DNA from: Streptomyces sp. NBRC 110028 | GTDB lineage: Bacteria > Actinomycetota > Actinomycetes > Streptomycetales > Streptomycetaceae | Direction: 5' to 3' | Assembly: GCF_001417735.1 (NCBI RefSeq) | Contig: NZ_BBUZ01000024.1 | Location: forward strand, 182,094 to 246,093 | DNA length: 64,000 bases | Part shown: one piece after another, positions 35,059-42,398 of the stretch | Numbering within the stretch: the first letter of the stretch is position 1 | Layout: every line of letters begins with the position of its first letter | Translations under genes and position numbers: made by a program | The notes under the pieces: model-generated | What the model was told of the DNA's origin: nothing | The model's database searches: none | The model's input: the letters and a program-made list of their open reading frames with translations, nothing else

Positions 35059-35090
35059 GGCGCGGGTCCGGGGCGCGGCCGGCGGTTTTG

Positions 35091-35690
35091 CTACGGCTCA
35101 CGGCCCAGGAGGGCCAGGAGCTTGGTCTGGGCGTCGGCGTTCGGCGGCGGGTCCACCGGGGCCGCGAACAGGCCGCTCTTCTCCAGGTCCGCCGCGTACG
35201 GCGCGACCTGACGTACGGAGAAGTCGACCAGCGGCTTGGGGAGCCGTTCGTCGGCGCCGACGGCCCGGGCCAGATCCCACGCGTGGACCGTCGCGTCGGC
35301 CGTCATCTGGGCGCAGTACTCCGTGGCGGGGCTCGGGCCGTAGGAGAGGGCGACGGTGCGTTCCAGGGCACCGGGCTCGCGGAAGGCCGTACGGGCGACG
35401 GCGGCGACCGCGTCCCAGGTGGCGATGGGGTCGTCGCCGAGCTGGTCGCCGGACAGGACGTCGTCCTCACCGCCGGGGCGCGCGCCCTCGCGGAGCAGCG
35501 CCGGGACCCACATCTGCTCGACGGCGAGGTGGTTCACCAGGTCCCGCACGGTCCATTCGGCGCAGGGCGTGGGGCCGTCCCACTGGTCGGGCCGTACGGC
35601 GTGCACCCGCTCGGTGAACAGGTCCAGCGCCTCACCGTGTCTGGCCAGCAGCGGATGGTCCGGGGCCGGGTTCGCGGAGGTGTCAGTCAT
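35091..35690 (-). CDS. TIGR03086-family protein (mycothiol-dependent DinB-like fold)
   Basis: 199 residues. N-terminal DinB/MDMPI-like helical bundle with the metal-binding His positions in TPCAEWTVRDLVNHLAVEQ and in TADATVHAWDLARAVG; the WTVRDLVNHL helix is diagnostic of mycothiol-dependent maleylpyruvate isomerase-like proteins. The end (LFAAPVDPPPNADAQTKLLALLGR) is the usual TIGR03086 tail. It may use mycothiol in detoxification; exact activity unknown. Start at ATG 35690. Confidence 0.87.
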   Translation of the reverse strand: MTDTSANPAPDHPLLARHGEALDLFTERVHAVRPDQWDGPTPCAEWTVRDLVNHLAVEQMWVPALLREGARPGGEDDVLSGDQLGDDPIATWDAVAAVARTAFREPGALERTVALSYGPSPATEYCAQMTADATVHAWDLARAVGADERLPKPLVDFSVRQVAPYAADLEKSGLFAAPVDPPPNADAQTKLLALLGREP

Positions 35691-35734
35691 GCGCGCCGGG
35701 TACCCGCGCGCGGAGGGGTTAACAAACACGCAGA

Positions 35735-35774
35735 GGCGCCGGGCACGGGCCCCTGATCTCCCGTGCCCGGCGCC
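35735..35774. other. strong hairpin in a divergent intergenic region
   Basis: Perfect 15-bp arms GGCGCCGGGCACGGG (35735-35749) and CCCGTGCCCGGCGCC (35760-35774), loop of ten. It sits between genes that diverge (35690 minus, 35917 plus), where a terminator is not expected. It may be a leftover of a lost gene, a regulatory stem, or a dispersed repeat. Confidence 0.7.
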
Positions 35775-35851
35775 GCCCTCACTCCCTGCGGGCCGCTCGG
35801 CCACACGCCGGGTCCCCCGGCCCAGGGGCCTCAAACCTCGGGGAAGAATCC

Positions 35852-35876
35852 GTGTCGATGCCGTGGTGACGGGTAC
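35852..35876 (+). promoter_or_regulatory. predicted SigB-type promoter of the Vms1/DUF2795/CBS genes
   Basis: GTGT (35852-35855), 15 bp, GGGTAC (35871-35876), which fits the published S. coelicolor SigB consensus GNNT-N14-16-GGGTA(C/T). It lies 41 bases upstream of the ATG at 35917. A SigB-type gene is present 8 kb away. Match to consensus is seen; dependence is inferred. Confidence 0.55.
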
Positions 35877-35916
35877 GCGGGAGGGACGAAACACCCGGAC
35901 CGCCGGGAGGGAGTAC

Positions 35917-37089
35917 ATGCGACTCGGATTTCTGAATCCGCTGTTCGAACGCCCAGGCCCCTGGGCAACCGTCTACGCCGACACCTCGCACCCCGACCAG
36001 TCCGCGGCCGAGGAGCACGAACGCTCCGCCCGCGAGGCGTGCCGCCGGCTGGAGCAGCAGGGCGCCGACACGCGCACGTGCCGTGCGGTGTACGACGAGC
36101 TGATGACGGTGACACCGTCCGCCGAGCCGGTGGGCCGGGCCGTCTTCGCCTCGCGCGGCGAGGTGGTGCTCGATCCGTCGCTGACGGCGCCGCCCCGGGG
36201 CGCGCCGCACGCGTGCTGGTCGGCGCTGCCGCGTGTGGGGCCGCTGATGGAGCTGGCGGGGGACGATCCGTCCTGCCTGGTGGCGTACATCGACCGCACG
36301 GGCGCGGACTTCGAGCTGCGCGGCGCGCGCGGCGAGAGGGACGTCGGGCAGGTGACTGGGCAGCAGTGGCCGGTGCACCGCACCGCGTCGGCCGACTGGT
36401 CGGAGCGCCATTTCCAGCTGCGGACGGAGAACACCTGGGAGCACAACGCGGGACTGATCGCGGACGAGCTGCGGGCCCGCCAGGAGGAGACGCGGGCCGA
36501 TCTGGTGCTGCTGGTGGGGGACGCGCGCGAGCGGCGCGCCGTTCACGACCGGCTGCCGGAGCAGCTGCGTCCCAGGGCCGCGGAGAGCGAGCACGGCGGC
36601 CGGGCCGCCGGTTCGGCCTCGCCCGGTACGCACGCCGCCCGCCTGCTGGACCGCGACGTGGACGAGGTGCGGGCCCGGCACGTGCACGACCGCACCGAGG
36701 AGGCGCTGGAGCGGTTCCAGGCGGGCCGCGTGCCCGCGGACGGCCGCGTGACGGCCGCGGAAGGCGTTCCTGCGCTGGTCGACGCGGCGCGCGAGCACCG
36801 CATCGGCACGCTGCTGATCCGGCCGGACGGCACCGATCTGTACCGCGAGGTATGGGCGGGGGCCGAGCCGGACCAGGTGGCGATGCGCCGTACCGACCTG
36901 CGGTACCTGGGCGATGCCCGGCCCGTCGCGGTGCGCGCGGACGACGCGCTGATCCGCTCGGCCGCGGCCACCGGCGCCGAGGTGCTGACGGTGCCGCCGG
37001 GCAGCGGCGGGGAGGACGCGAACGGCGCCCCGGTCGGGGGACTGGGCGCACTGCTGCGCTGGCCGTACGAGGGCGGCGCGACGCAGTGA
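35917..37089 (+). CDS. Vms1/Ankzf1-family peptidyl-tRNA hydrolase-like protein (baeRF)
   Basis: 390 residues. Opens with FLNPLFERPGPWATVYADTSH, the recognised entry of bacterial Vms1/eRF1-related (baeRF) proteins, and keeps the Rossmann-like second half (RADLVLLVGDARERRAVHDRL) and the third eRF1-like part with the Leu-Leu-Ile-Arg-Pro segment IGTLLIRPDG. Eukaryotic Vms1 releases peptides from stalled ribosomal subunits; the bacterial role is not settled but fits ribosome rescue or stress. GGGAGGG lies upstream. It heads a row with DUF2795 and CBS genes under a SigB-like promoter. Confidence 0.85.
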   Translation: MRLGFLNPLFERPGPWATVYADTSHPDQSAAEEHERSAREACRRLEQQGADTRTCRAVYDELMTVTPSAEPVGRAVFASRGEVVLDPSLTAPPRGAPHACWSALPRVGPLMELAGDDPSCLVAYIDRTGADFELRGARGERDVGQVTGQQWPVHRTASADWSERHFQLRTENTWEHNAGLIADELRARQEETRADLVLLVGDARERRAVHDRLPEQLRPRAAESEHGGRAAGSASPGTHAARLLDRDVDEVRARHVHDRTEEALERFQAGRVPADGRVTAAEGVPALVDAAREHRIGTLLIRPDGTDLYREVWAGAEPDQVAMRRTDLRYLGDARPVAVRADDALIRSAAATGAEVLTVPPGSGGEDANGAPVGGLGALLRWPYEGGATQ

Positions 37090-37148
37090 ACTCTCGGGGA
37101 CATGACCATCCCACGAGCACCACGGACCCATGAAGGAAGGGGACCGAC

Positions 37149-37532
37149 ATGCAGCGAGGCAGCAACCGGCTGAGCGTTCACCGGGACGAGGAGATGAAGC
37201 AGGAGCTTCAGGGCCTGATCCGTTCCGGCCATCCGACCCGGGTCGAGGAGTGGCACGACCCGGAGCCCGCCGCCGACGACGACCCGGAGGTGACGACCGG
37301 TCCGGTGCCGTCGCCGGGGGCGATCGGCGAGGCGGAGACGCTCCGCTTCGAGTTCGCCCGCCATCTGGGCCGTACCACGTTCCCGGCGGAACGGAGCGCC
37401 GTGCTGCGCGTGCTGCACGAGCGGCACGCACCGGACCGGCTGATCGCCCTGGCCCAGGAGCTGCCCGCCGACGAGACGTTCCGCACCGTGCAGGAGGTGG
37501 TCTCCGCGCTGGGCCTGCGCCCCGAGGCGTAG
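37149..37532 (+). CDS. DUF2795-domain protein
   Basis: 127 residues. N-terminal charged region (NRLSVHRDEEMKQELQGLIRSG), acidic linker (57-58 region rich in Asp and Pro) and a C-terminal DUF2795 domain (about 63-125: LRFEFARHLGRTTFPAERSAVLRVLHERHAPDRLIALAQELPADETFRTVQEVVSAL). Function unknown; such genes often sit beside Vms1-like, CBS and catalase genes in Streptomyces stress regions. 59 bp after the Vms1-like gene, so likely same transcript. Confidence 0.85.
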   Translation: MQRGSNRLSVHRDEEMKQELQGLIRSGHPTRVEEWHDPEPAADDDPEVTTGPVPSPGAIGEAETLRFEFARHLGRTTFPAERSAVLRVLHERHAPDRLIALAQELPADETFRTVQEVVSALGLRPEA

Positions 37533-37574
37533 GGTCCGCCCGTCCCACGCAGGACCCCGAAGAAGGCGAGCGAG

Positions 37575-37955
37575 ATGCCTCAGTACGTGAAAGACGTCAT
37601 GACGCCCACGGTCACCTCGGTGCGTCCCGATGCCTCGCTGGTGGAAGCGGCGCAGCTGATGCGCGCGCAGGACATCGGCGGGGTGTTCGTGGCGCTCCAC
37701 GGTGAGCTGCTGGGCGTGCTCACCGACCGCGACATCACGCTGCGCGCGGTCGCGGACGGCGTCGATCCGCTGACGGTCAGCTGCCATCTGATGTGCACCC
37801 CGGACCCGGTGACCATCGGCCCCGATCAGGAGACCACCGAGGCGGCCGCGCTGATGCGACGGCATGAGGTGCGGCGACTGCCGGTGGTCCGGGCGGGCCG
37901 CCCGGTGGGTGTGGTGAGCATGCGGGATCTGGAGCGGGGACGGGCACCCGCCTGA
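37575..37955 (+). CDS. tandem CBS-domain protein
   Basis: 126 residues forming one Bateman module: CBS1 about 6-60 (VKDVMTPTVTSVRPDASLVEAAQLMRAQDIGGVFV ... LTDRDITLR) and CBS2 about 68-122 (CTPDPVTIGPDQETTEAAALMRRHEVRRLPVV ... VSMRDLERG). Stand-alone CBS pairs bind adenine nucleotides and sense energy state; partner unknown. 42 bp after the DUF2795 gene and followed at once by a strong nested hairpin, so it is the last gene of the unit. Confidence 0.92.
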   Translation: MPQYVKDVMTPTVTSVRPDASLVEAAQLMRAQDIGGVFVALHGELLGVLTDRDITLRAVADGVDPLTVSCHLMCTPDPVTIGPDQETTEAAALMRRHEVRRLPVVRAGRPVGVVSMRDLERGRAPA

Positions 37956-38025
37956 GGGTGGGACCGGACGCCAAGAGGGCGGCGGAGAGCGGCGTCCGCC
38001 GTTCCCGCCGCCCTCTTTCCCACCC
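37956..38025 (+). terminator. nested terminator after the CBS gene
   Basis: Inner perfect 13-bp arms AAGAGGGCGGCGG (37973-37985) and CCGCCGCCCTCTT (38005-38017), and an outer pair GGGTGGGA/TCCCACCC (37956-37963, 38018-38025). Starts directly after the stop codon and is followed by CTTGT. Confidence 0.82.
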
Positions 38026-38127
38026 CTTGTCGTCCATATAGCAAGACAACTCTTCTCGCCATGCGAGATCGCGGCGTACCGTGGTGATCGCTTTTCGATC
38101 GCGGTCGACTCGATGAGGAGTTCCGTC

Positions 38128-38940
38128 ATGCCGAACGACGCCGTCTACACCCACGGGCACCACGAGTCGGTGCTGCGCTCGCACACCTGGCGCACGGCCG
38201 CCAACTCCGCGGCCTATCTGACCGGCCATCTGCAACCCCATATGCGGATCCTGGACATCGGCTGCGGCCCCGGCACCATCACCGCCGACCTGGCCGAACT
38301 GGTGCCCCGGGGCGAGGTCGTCGGCGTCGACGCGGAGCCCGCCATCCTGGAGCGGGCGGCGCGGACGGCCGACGAACGCGGCCTGGCCAACCTCCGCTTC
38401 GCGGTCGCCGACGTCCACGATCTGGACTTCCCCGACGACTCCTTCCACATCGTCCACGCCCACCAGGTGCTCCAGCACGTCGGCGACCCGGTGCGGGCGC
38501 TGCGCGAGATGCGGCGGGTGTGCACCCCGGGCGGCATCGTCGCGGCCCGCGACAGCGACTACGCCGCCATGACCTGGCATCCGCAGGTGCCCGGGATGGA
38601 CGCCTGGCTGGACCTCTACCGCCGGGTCGCGCGGGCCAACGGCGGCGAGCCGGACGCGGGGCGCCGGCTGCGGTCCTGGGCCCTGGAGGCGGGCTTCGAC
38701 GGCGCCGCCATCACCTCCGGCGCCGGCACGTGGTGCTACGCCACTCCCGAGGAGCGGGCGTGGTGGAGCGGGCTGTGGGCGGACCGTACGGTCGCGTCCT
38801 CCTACGCCCGGCGCGCGGTGGAGGGCGGCCATGCCACGGAGGCGGAGCTGCGGGACGTGGCGAGCGCCTGGCGCGAGTGGGGCAGCCGGGACGACGGCTG
38901 GTTCGGCGTCCTCCACGGCGAGCTGCTGTGCCGTGCCTGA
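38128..38940 (+). CDS. class I SAM-dependent methyltransferase (UbiE-like)
   Basis: 270 residues. Motif I RILDIGCGPGTITADLA, motif post-I VVGVDAEP, motif II region LRFAVADVHDLDFPDDSFHIVHAHQVLQHV, motif III MRRVCTPGGIVAARD. The start is put at ATG 38128 because GAGGAG lies seven bases upstream; ATG 38113 has no site and would be internal to that sequence. Substrate unknown. The stop codon overlaps the promoter of the next gene. Confidence 0.88.
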   Translation: MPNDAVYTHGHHESVLRSHTWRTAANSAAYLTGHLQPHMRILDIGCGPGTITADLAELVPRGEVVGVDAEPAILERAARTADERGLANLRFAVADVHDLDFPDDSFHIVHAHQVLQHVGDPVRALREMRRVCTPGGIVAARDSDYAAMTWHPQVPGMDAWLDLYRRVARANGGEPDAGRRLRSWALEAGFDGAAITSGAGTWCYATPEERAWWSGLWADRTVASSYARRAVEGGHATEAELRDVASAWREWGSRDDGWFGVLHGELLCRA

Positions 38941-38965
38941 CGTGCGGTTGAGGTTCAACTAGGCT
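38937..38965 (+). promoter_or_regulatory. predicted promoter giving a leaderless VOC mRNA
   Basis: CTGACG (38937-38942), 17 bp, TAGGCT (38960-38965). The start codon follows after seven bases and no ribosome site is present, so transcription would start at or next to the ATG. A palindrome GTTGA-GGT-TCAAC (38947-38959) fills the spacer. Confidence 0.55.
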
Positions 38966-38972
38966 CGCCCGC

Positions 38973-39326
38973 ATGGACATCATGGGGACTTCACTGCGGG
39001 TCTGCGTCGACGATCTGGACTCCGCCATCACCGTCTACGAACGGCTCACCGGCGCCGAGGCGTCCCGCTCCCAGCGCGGCGGCGTCTCGGTCGCGGCGGT
39101 CGGCTGCTTCTTCCTGATGAGCGGCCCGGAGTCGGAGATGGCGATCCTCCGCAAGATCACGGCGACGATCGCGGTGAAGGACGTGGACGAGGCGGTCTCC
39201 GACCTGACGGCGGTCGGCGCGCAGATCGTCGCGGGCCCGATCCCCGCCCCCACCGGCCGCATGCTGGTGGCCCGCCACCCGGACGGTTCGATCTTCGAGT
39301 ACGTGGACCGCAACCCCGGCGCCTGA
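38973..39326 (+). CDS. VOC-superfamily protein (glyoxalase-like), likely leaderless
   Basis: 117 residues, one VOC domain: LRVCVDDLDSAITVYERLTGAEA then IAVKDVDEAVSDLTAVGAQIVAGPIPAPTGRMLVARHPDGSIFEYVDRN. Metal ligands incomplete by eye. Substrate unknown. Transcribed from a promoter inside the end of the upstream methyltransferase gene; no ribosome binding site visible. Confidence 0.88.
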   Translation: MDIMGTSLRVCVDDLDSAITVYERLTGAEASRSQRGGVSVAAVGCFFLMSGPESEMAILRKITATIAVKDVDEAVSDLTAVGAQIVAGPIPAPTGRMLVARHPDGSIFEYVDRNPGA

Positions 39327-39339
39327 CAGCGCACCCCGG

Positions 39340-39380
39340 CCGGTCGGCGGGGCGCCTGTCCCGGCGCTCCCGCCGACCGG
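39340..39380. terminator. bidirectional terminator between VOC and GNAT genes
   Basis: Outer perfect 12-bp arms CCGGTCGGCGGG (39340-39351) and CCCGCCGACCGG (39369-39380), inner GCGCC/GGCGC, one bulged T. Lies between convergent genes, six bases from the GNAT stop. Confidence 0.82.
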
Positions 39381-39385
39381 GTGAT

Positions 39386-39928
39386 CTACGCGGGCCTCAG
39401 CATGTCGCTGGTCATGGCCCAGCGGTCGTGGTCGCGCCACGCTCCCTCGATGTGGAGGAAGTCGGGCGAGAAGCCCTCCAGCCGGAAGCCGAGCCGCTTG
39501 ACGAGCGCGGTCGACGCCTCGTTGCCGGGCTGGATGTTGACCTCGATCCGGTGCAGCCCGAGCGGCCCGAAGGCCTGCCGCAGCACCAGCTCCAGCCCCT
39601 CGGACATGTAGCCGCGCCCGGCGGCGGGCGGGAACGCGCCGTAGCCGATCGAACCGCACTGGAACGCGCCGCGCACGATGTTGTTGATGTTGATGAATCC
39701 GGCGAGCGCGCCGGTCTCCCGTACGCAGACCAGGTAACCGAGCCGGTCCCCCCGCTCCAGTTGGGTGATGAAGCCCTCGTAGACCTCGTCGGTCATGGGC
39801 ATGGTCAGCCAGGGGCGGTGGAAGGCGACGCTCTCCCGCGCGAGCCGGACGAATTCGGGGCCGTCCTCACGCCGATGGGGCCGGATGGCCGCGCGGGTTC
39901 CCTCGGCGAGATACGCATGATCAGGCAT
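39386..39928 (-). CDS. GNAT N-acetyltransferase (RimJ/RimL type)
   Basis: 180 residues. RAAIRPHRREDGPEFVRLARES at the N terminus; IGYGAFPPAAGRGYMSEGLELVLRQAF and HRIEVNIQPGNEASTALVKRLGFRLEG at the C terminus are standard RimJ/RimL motifs (alanine or ribosomal-protein acetyltransferase relatives). The ATG at 39928 is preferred to a longer reading from 40015. Substrate unknown. Confidence 0.9.
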   Translation of the reverse strand: MPDHAYLAEGTRAAIRPHRREDGPEFVRLARESVAFHRPWLTMPMTDEVYEGFITQLERGDRLGYLVCVRETGALAGFININNIVRGAFQCGSIGYGAFPPAAGRGYMSEGLELVLRQAFGPLGLHRIEVNIQPGNEASTALVKRLGFRLEGFSPDFLHIEGAWRDHDRWAMTSDMLRPA

Positions 39929-40095
39929 TGGCCAATGATGGTACGGAGGCCCGTTCTCCGCCACCGCCTTTGATGGCCCCAGACCCACCTGGTCACATTC
40001 ATGAACACCCTCCATGAAGGGACCTCTTGGCTTTTCGAGTCCGGCAGAGACCTCAACACCAGCTCAGCGCTGCGGAATAAGTGCTTCACAGGTCA

Positions 40096-40124
40096 TTGAC
40101 CGAGTTCATACAGAACCGTATGGT
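40096..40124 (+). promoter_or_regulatory. predicted housekeeping-type promoter of the MFS gene
   Basis: TTGACC (40096-40101), spacer of exactly 17, TATGGT (40119-40124). 57 bases upstream of the ATG, just ahead of the palindrome at 40145-40162. Confidence 0.62.
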
Positions 40125-40144
40125 CCTGCGCACCACTCGTTGAC

Positions 40145-40162
40145 TGTTCACAGGGATGAACA
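40145..40162 (+). promoter_or_regulatory. predicted operator of the MFS gene
   Basis: Perfect 6-bp arms TGTTCA (40145-40150) and TGAACA (40157-40162) around CAGGGA, between the predicted promoter and the ribosome binding site. A repressor site is likely; the regulator is not encoded next to it. Confidence 0.5.
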
Positions 40163-40180
40163 TATCGCCAGGAGAGCACC

Positions 40181-41545
40181 ATGGCACAGCAGGGTCCCCC
40201 CGGCCAGGACGCGGCGCCCGCCCCGGAGCTGGTCGACCGGGCGGTGAGCAAGTTCTTGCGGCGCGTCATGCCGATGCTGGTGTTGATGCTGGTCGTCAAT
40301 CAGATGGACCGCACCAACGTCGGGTTCGTACAGGACGACCTCAGTGCCGACATCGGGGTCGGCGCCGCCGCCTACGGCTTGGGCGCCGGGCTGTTCTTCA
40401 TCAGCTACGCCATCTTCGAAGTGCCGAGCAACATGCTCATGGAGCGCTTCGGCGCCCGCGTCTGGCTCACCCGCATCATGATCAGCTGGGGAGCGGTGAC
40501 GCTCGCCATGTGCTTCATGCACGGCGCCACCTCCTTCTACCTGCTGCGCTTCCTGCTCGGCATCGCGGAGGCGGGGTTCTTCCCGGGCGTCATGTACTAC
40601 ATGACCACCTGGCTGCCCGACTCCTACCGGGGCAAGGCCAGCGCCATCTTCCTCGGCGGCTCCGCGACCGCGTACATCGTCACCGGCCCGATCAGCGGCG
40701 CGTTCCTCGAAATGCACGGCATCGGCGGGTTCGCGGGCTGGCGCTGGATGTTCGCCATGGAGGGCGCCATCTCGATCGTGGTGGGCCTCGTCGCCGCGTT
40801 CTTCCTCGTCTCCCGGATCAACGACGCCCGCTGGCTCAAGCCCGAGGAGCGCACGGCCCTCACCGCGGCGATCGCACGCGACCGGGAGACCCGCAGCCGC
40901 GAACCCAAGGTGCCCCGGTGGCGTCTGGTGCTCCACCCGCAGGTCGCGCTGCTCACCCTCGTCTTCTTCGCCATGGCGCTGACCGGCTACGCCATCACCT
41001 TCTGGCTGCCGAGCCTGGTCGACGACATCGGCGGTCTTTCACCCTTCCAGATCGGCCTGCTCTCGGCCATCCCGTGGATCTGCGCGGTCATCGCCATGTA
41101 CACCATGAGCCGCTACACCGACCGCATGCCGGACCGGCGCCCCTATCTCGCCATCGTGCTGGTGCTCTCGGCCGTCGGCACCTTCCTCGCCACCCTCGGC
41201 TCCCCGTGGTTCGGGCTCGCGGCCCTCACCCTGGCCGCCGTCGGCAGCAAGTGCGGCGCCAACCTCTTCTGGCCGCTGGCCCAGTCCAGCCTCGACCTCA
41301 AGGTCACGGCCTCCGGGCTCGCCGTGATCAACTCCCTCGGCAACCTGGGAGGGTTCGTCGCCCCGACCCTCTTCGGCTACCTGGAGGAGACCACGGGCAG
41401 CACCAACGGCGGGCTCTACTCGCTCTCCGCCGCCTCCCTGGTCGCCGTCATCGGGGTCTACCTGCTGCGCCGCCCGGCGGCCGGGACCGGGACCGCTGCC
41501 GGCACCGAGACCCCCGCCCCGGCACCCGCGCCCTCCACGACCTGA
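40181..41545 (+). CDS. MFS transporter, anion:cation symporter (ACS) type
   Basis: 454 residues, about 12 transmembrane helices. The N-terminal half has MVVNQMDRTNVGFVQDDLSAD-type sequence and YAIFEVPSNMLMERFGARVWLTRIM, typical of phthalate, tartrate and hexuronate permeases of the ACS family; the loop after helix 6 is basic. A Thr/Ala/Pro-rich tail ends the protein. Likely imports an organic anion such as an aromatic or sugar acid. GGAGAG precedes the ATG. It stands alone, convergent with the phosphopantetheinyl transferase gene. Confidence 0.9.
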   Translation: MAQQGPPGQDAAPAPELVDRAVSKFLRRVMPMLVLMLVVNQMDRTNVGFVQDDLSADIGVGAAAYGLGAGLFFISYAIFEVPSNMLMERFGARVWLTRIMISWGAVTLAMCFMHGATSFYLLRFLLGIAEAGFFPGVMYYMTTWLPDSYRGKASAIFLGGSATAYIVTGPISGAFLEMHGIGGFAGWRWMFAMEGAISIVVGLVAAFFLVSRINDARWLKPEERTALTAAIARDRETRSREPKVPRWRLVLHPQVALLTLVFFAMALTGYAITFWLPSLVDDIGGLSPFQIGLLSAIPWICAVIAMYTMSRYTDRMPDRRPYLAIVLVLSAVGTFLATLGSPWFGLAALTLAAVGSKCGANLFWPLAQSSLDLKVTASGLAVINSLGNLGGFVAPTLFGYLEETTGSTNGGLYSLSAASLVAVIGVYLLRRPAAGTGTAAGTETPAPAPAPSTT

Positions 41546-41549
41546 CCCT

Positions 41550-41564
41550 CCGGGGTGCCCCCGG
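41550..41564. terminator. short hairpin between convergent genes
   Basis: CCGGGG (41550-41555), loop TGC, CCCCGG (41559-41564), five bases after the MFS stop and just before the convergent gene's stop. Short stem, so modest confidence. Confidence 0.45.
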
Positions 41565-41570
41565 CCCGGG

Positions 41571-42296
41571 CTATCCAGCCCGGCCGGGGCCGCGCAGGGC
41601 CATGGCCGCCGCGTAACCGGACTCCACGGGGACGTCGATCAGCGCCCACGGGCCCACCGGCACCGGCTCCCGGCCGGTGCCGACGTAGTCCTGCGCCGGG
41701 TCCTGGGACAGCCCGGTGCCGATGCCCTTGAGATACGCCTCCTTGCGCGTCCAGCAGCGGCCGAAGGCGGCGGGCCGGTCCGCGATCGGCAGCGCGTCCA
41801 GCTCGGCGCGCTCCCTGGGGTGGAGGCTCTGGGCCACCTGGTCCACCACGGAGGCCGGCTGCAGCTTCTCCACATCGGCCCCGACCGGAGTCCCGGCGAA
41901 CGCGAAGAGCACCAGGTCACCGGCGTGCGACATATTGAAGTGGAGCGGGGCGCCGACCACCGCGGGGCGGCCGTGCGGACCGCCGCAGCCGGGGCAGTCC
42001 TCGCGGGTGAACGGAACGGCCGCCGGGTCCACGCCCAGATAGCCGCCGAGCAGCTGCCGCAGCCCCATATGGGCCGCCGTGTACCGCTCCCGGTCCTCGG
42101 CGCGCAGGAACCTCCCGGCCCGCTCCAGCTCCTCGGCGTCGAGGACCTTGCCGGGTGCGGCGGCGTCCAGAGCGGCGGTGTACGCCGAGACGCTGAGCAG
42201 CCAGGTCTCGGGCTCGCCGCCCTGCGGCCACCCACCGGCCAGGGCGGTGGGCAGCGGCTCACGGCCGACGGGGCGCGGGGCCCGTGCGGTGGTCAA
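41571..42296 (-). CDS. 4'-phosphopantetheinyl transferase (Sfp type)
   Basis: 241 residues. Mg/CoA motifs GADVEKL (in VGADVEKLQPAS) and WTRKEAYLKGIGTGL, plus the HFNMSHAGDLVLFAF segment, identify an Sfp-type enzyme that loads phosphopantetheine on carrier proteins of PKS and NRPS. The start is TTG at 42296: GGAGGG lies five bases upstream and no other in-frame start fits. Sfp enzymes are often promiscuous, so it could activate the spore-pigment ACP here (17161-17418), though other pathways elsewhere are equally possible. Confidence 0.93.
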   Translation of the reverse strand: MTTARAPRPVGREPLPTALAGGWPQGGEPETWLLSVSAYTAALDAAAPGKVLDAEELERAGRFLRAEDRERYTAAHMGLRQLLGGYLGVDPAAVPFTREDCPGCGGPHGRPAVVGAPLHFNMSHAGDLVLFAFAGTPVGADVEKLQPASVVDQVAQSLHPRERAELDALPIADRPAAFGRCWTRKEAYLKGIGTGLSQDPAQDYVGTGREPVPVGPWALIDVPVESGYAAAMALRGPGRAG

Positions 42297-42398
42297 CTGG
42301 TCCCTCCGATACGAATGATGGCGAAACAGCTCACATGCCGGATCGTGGCGCTGGCGCTCACGCTACCGCTCCCCCGCGGCCGATGCCGCGCAGCGCGC

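Noticed and set aside
32501..35101. 866-codon minus-strand frame opposite the catalase
   Set aside because: Composition is that of a GC-rich shadow (Val/Gly/Arg/Asp-rich, no motif), while the plus strand carries an unmistakable catalase.
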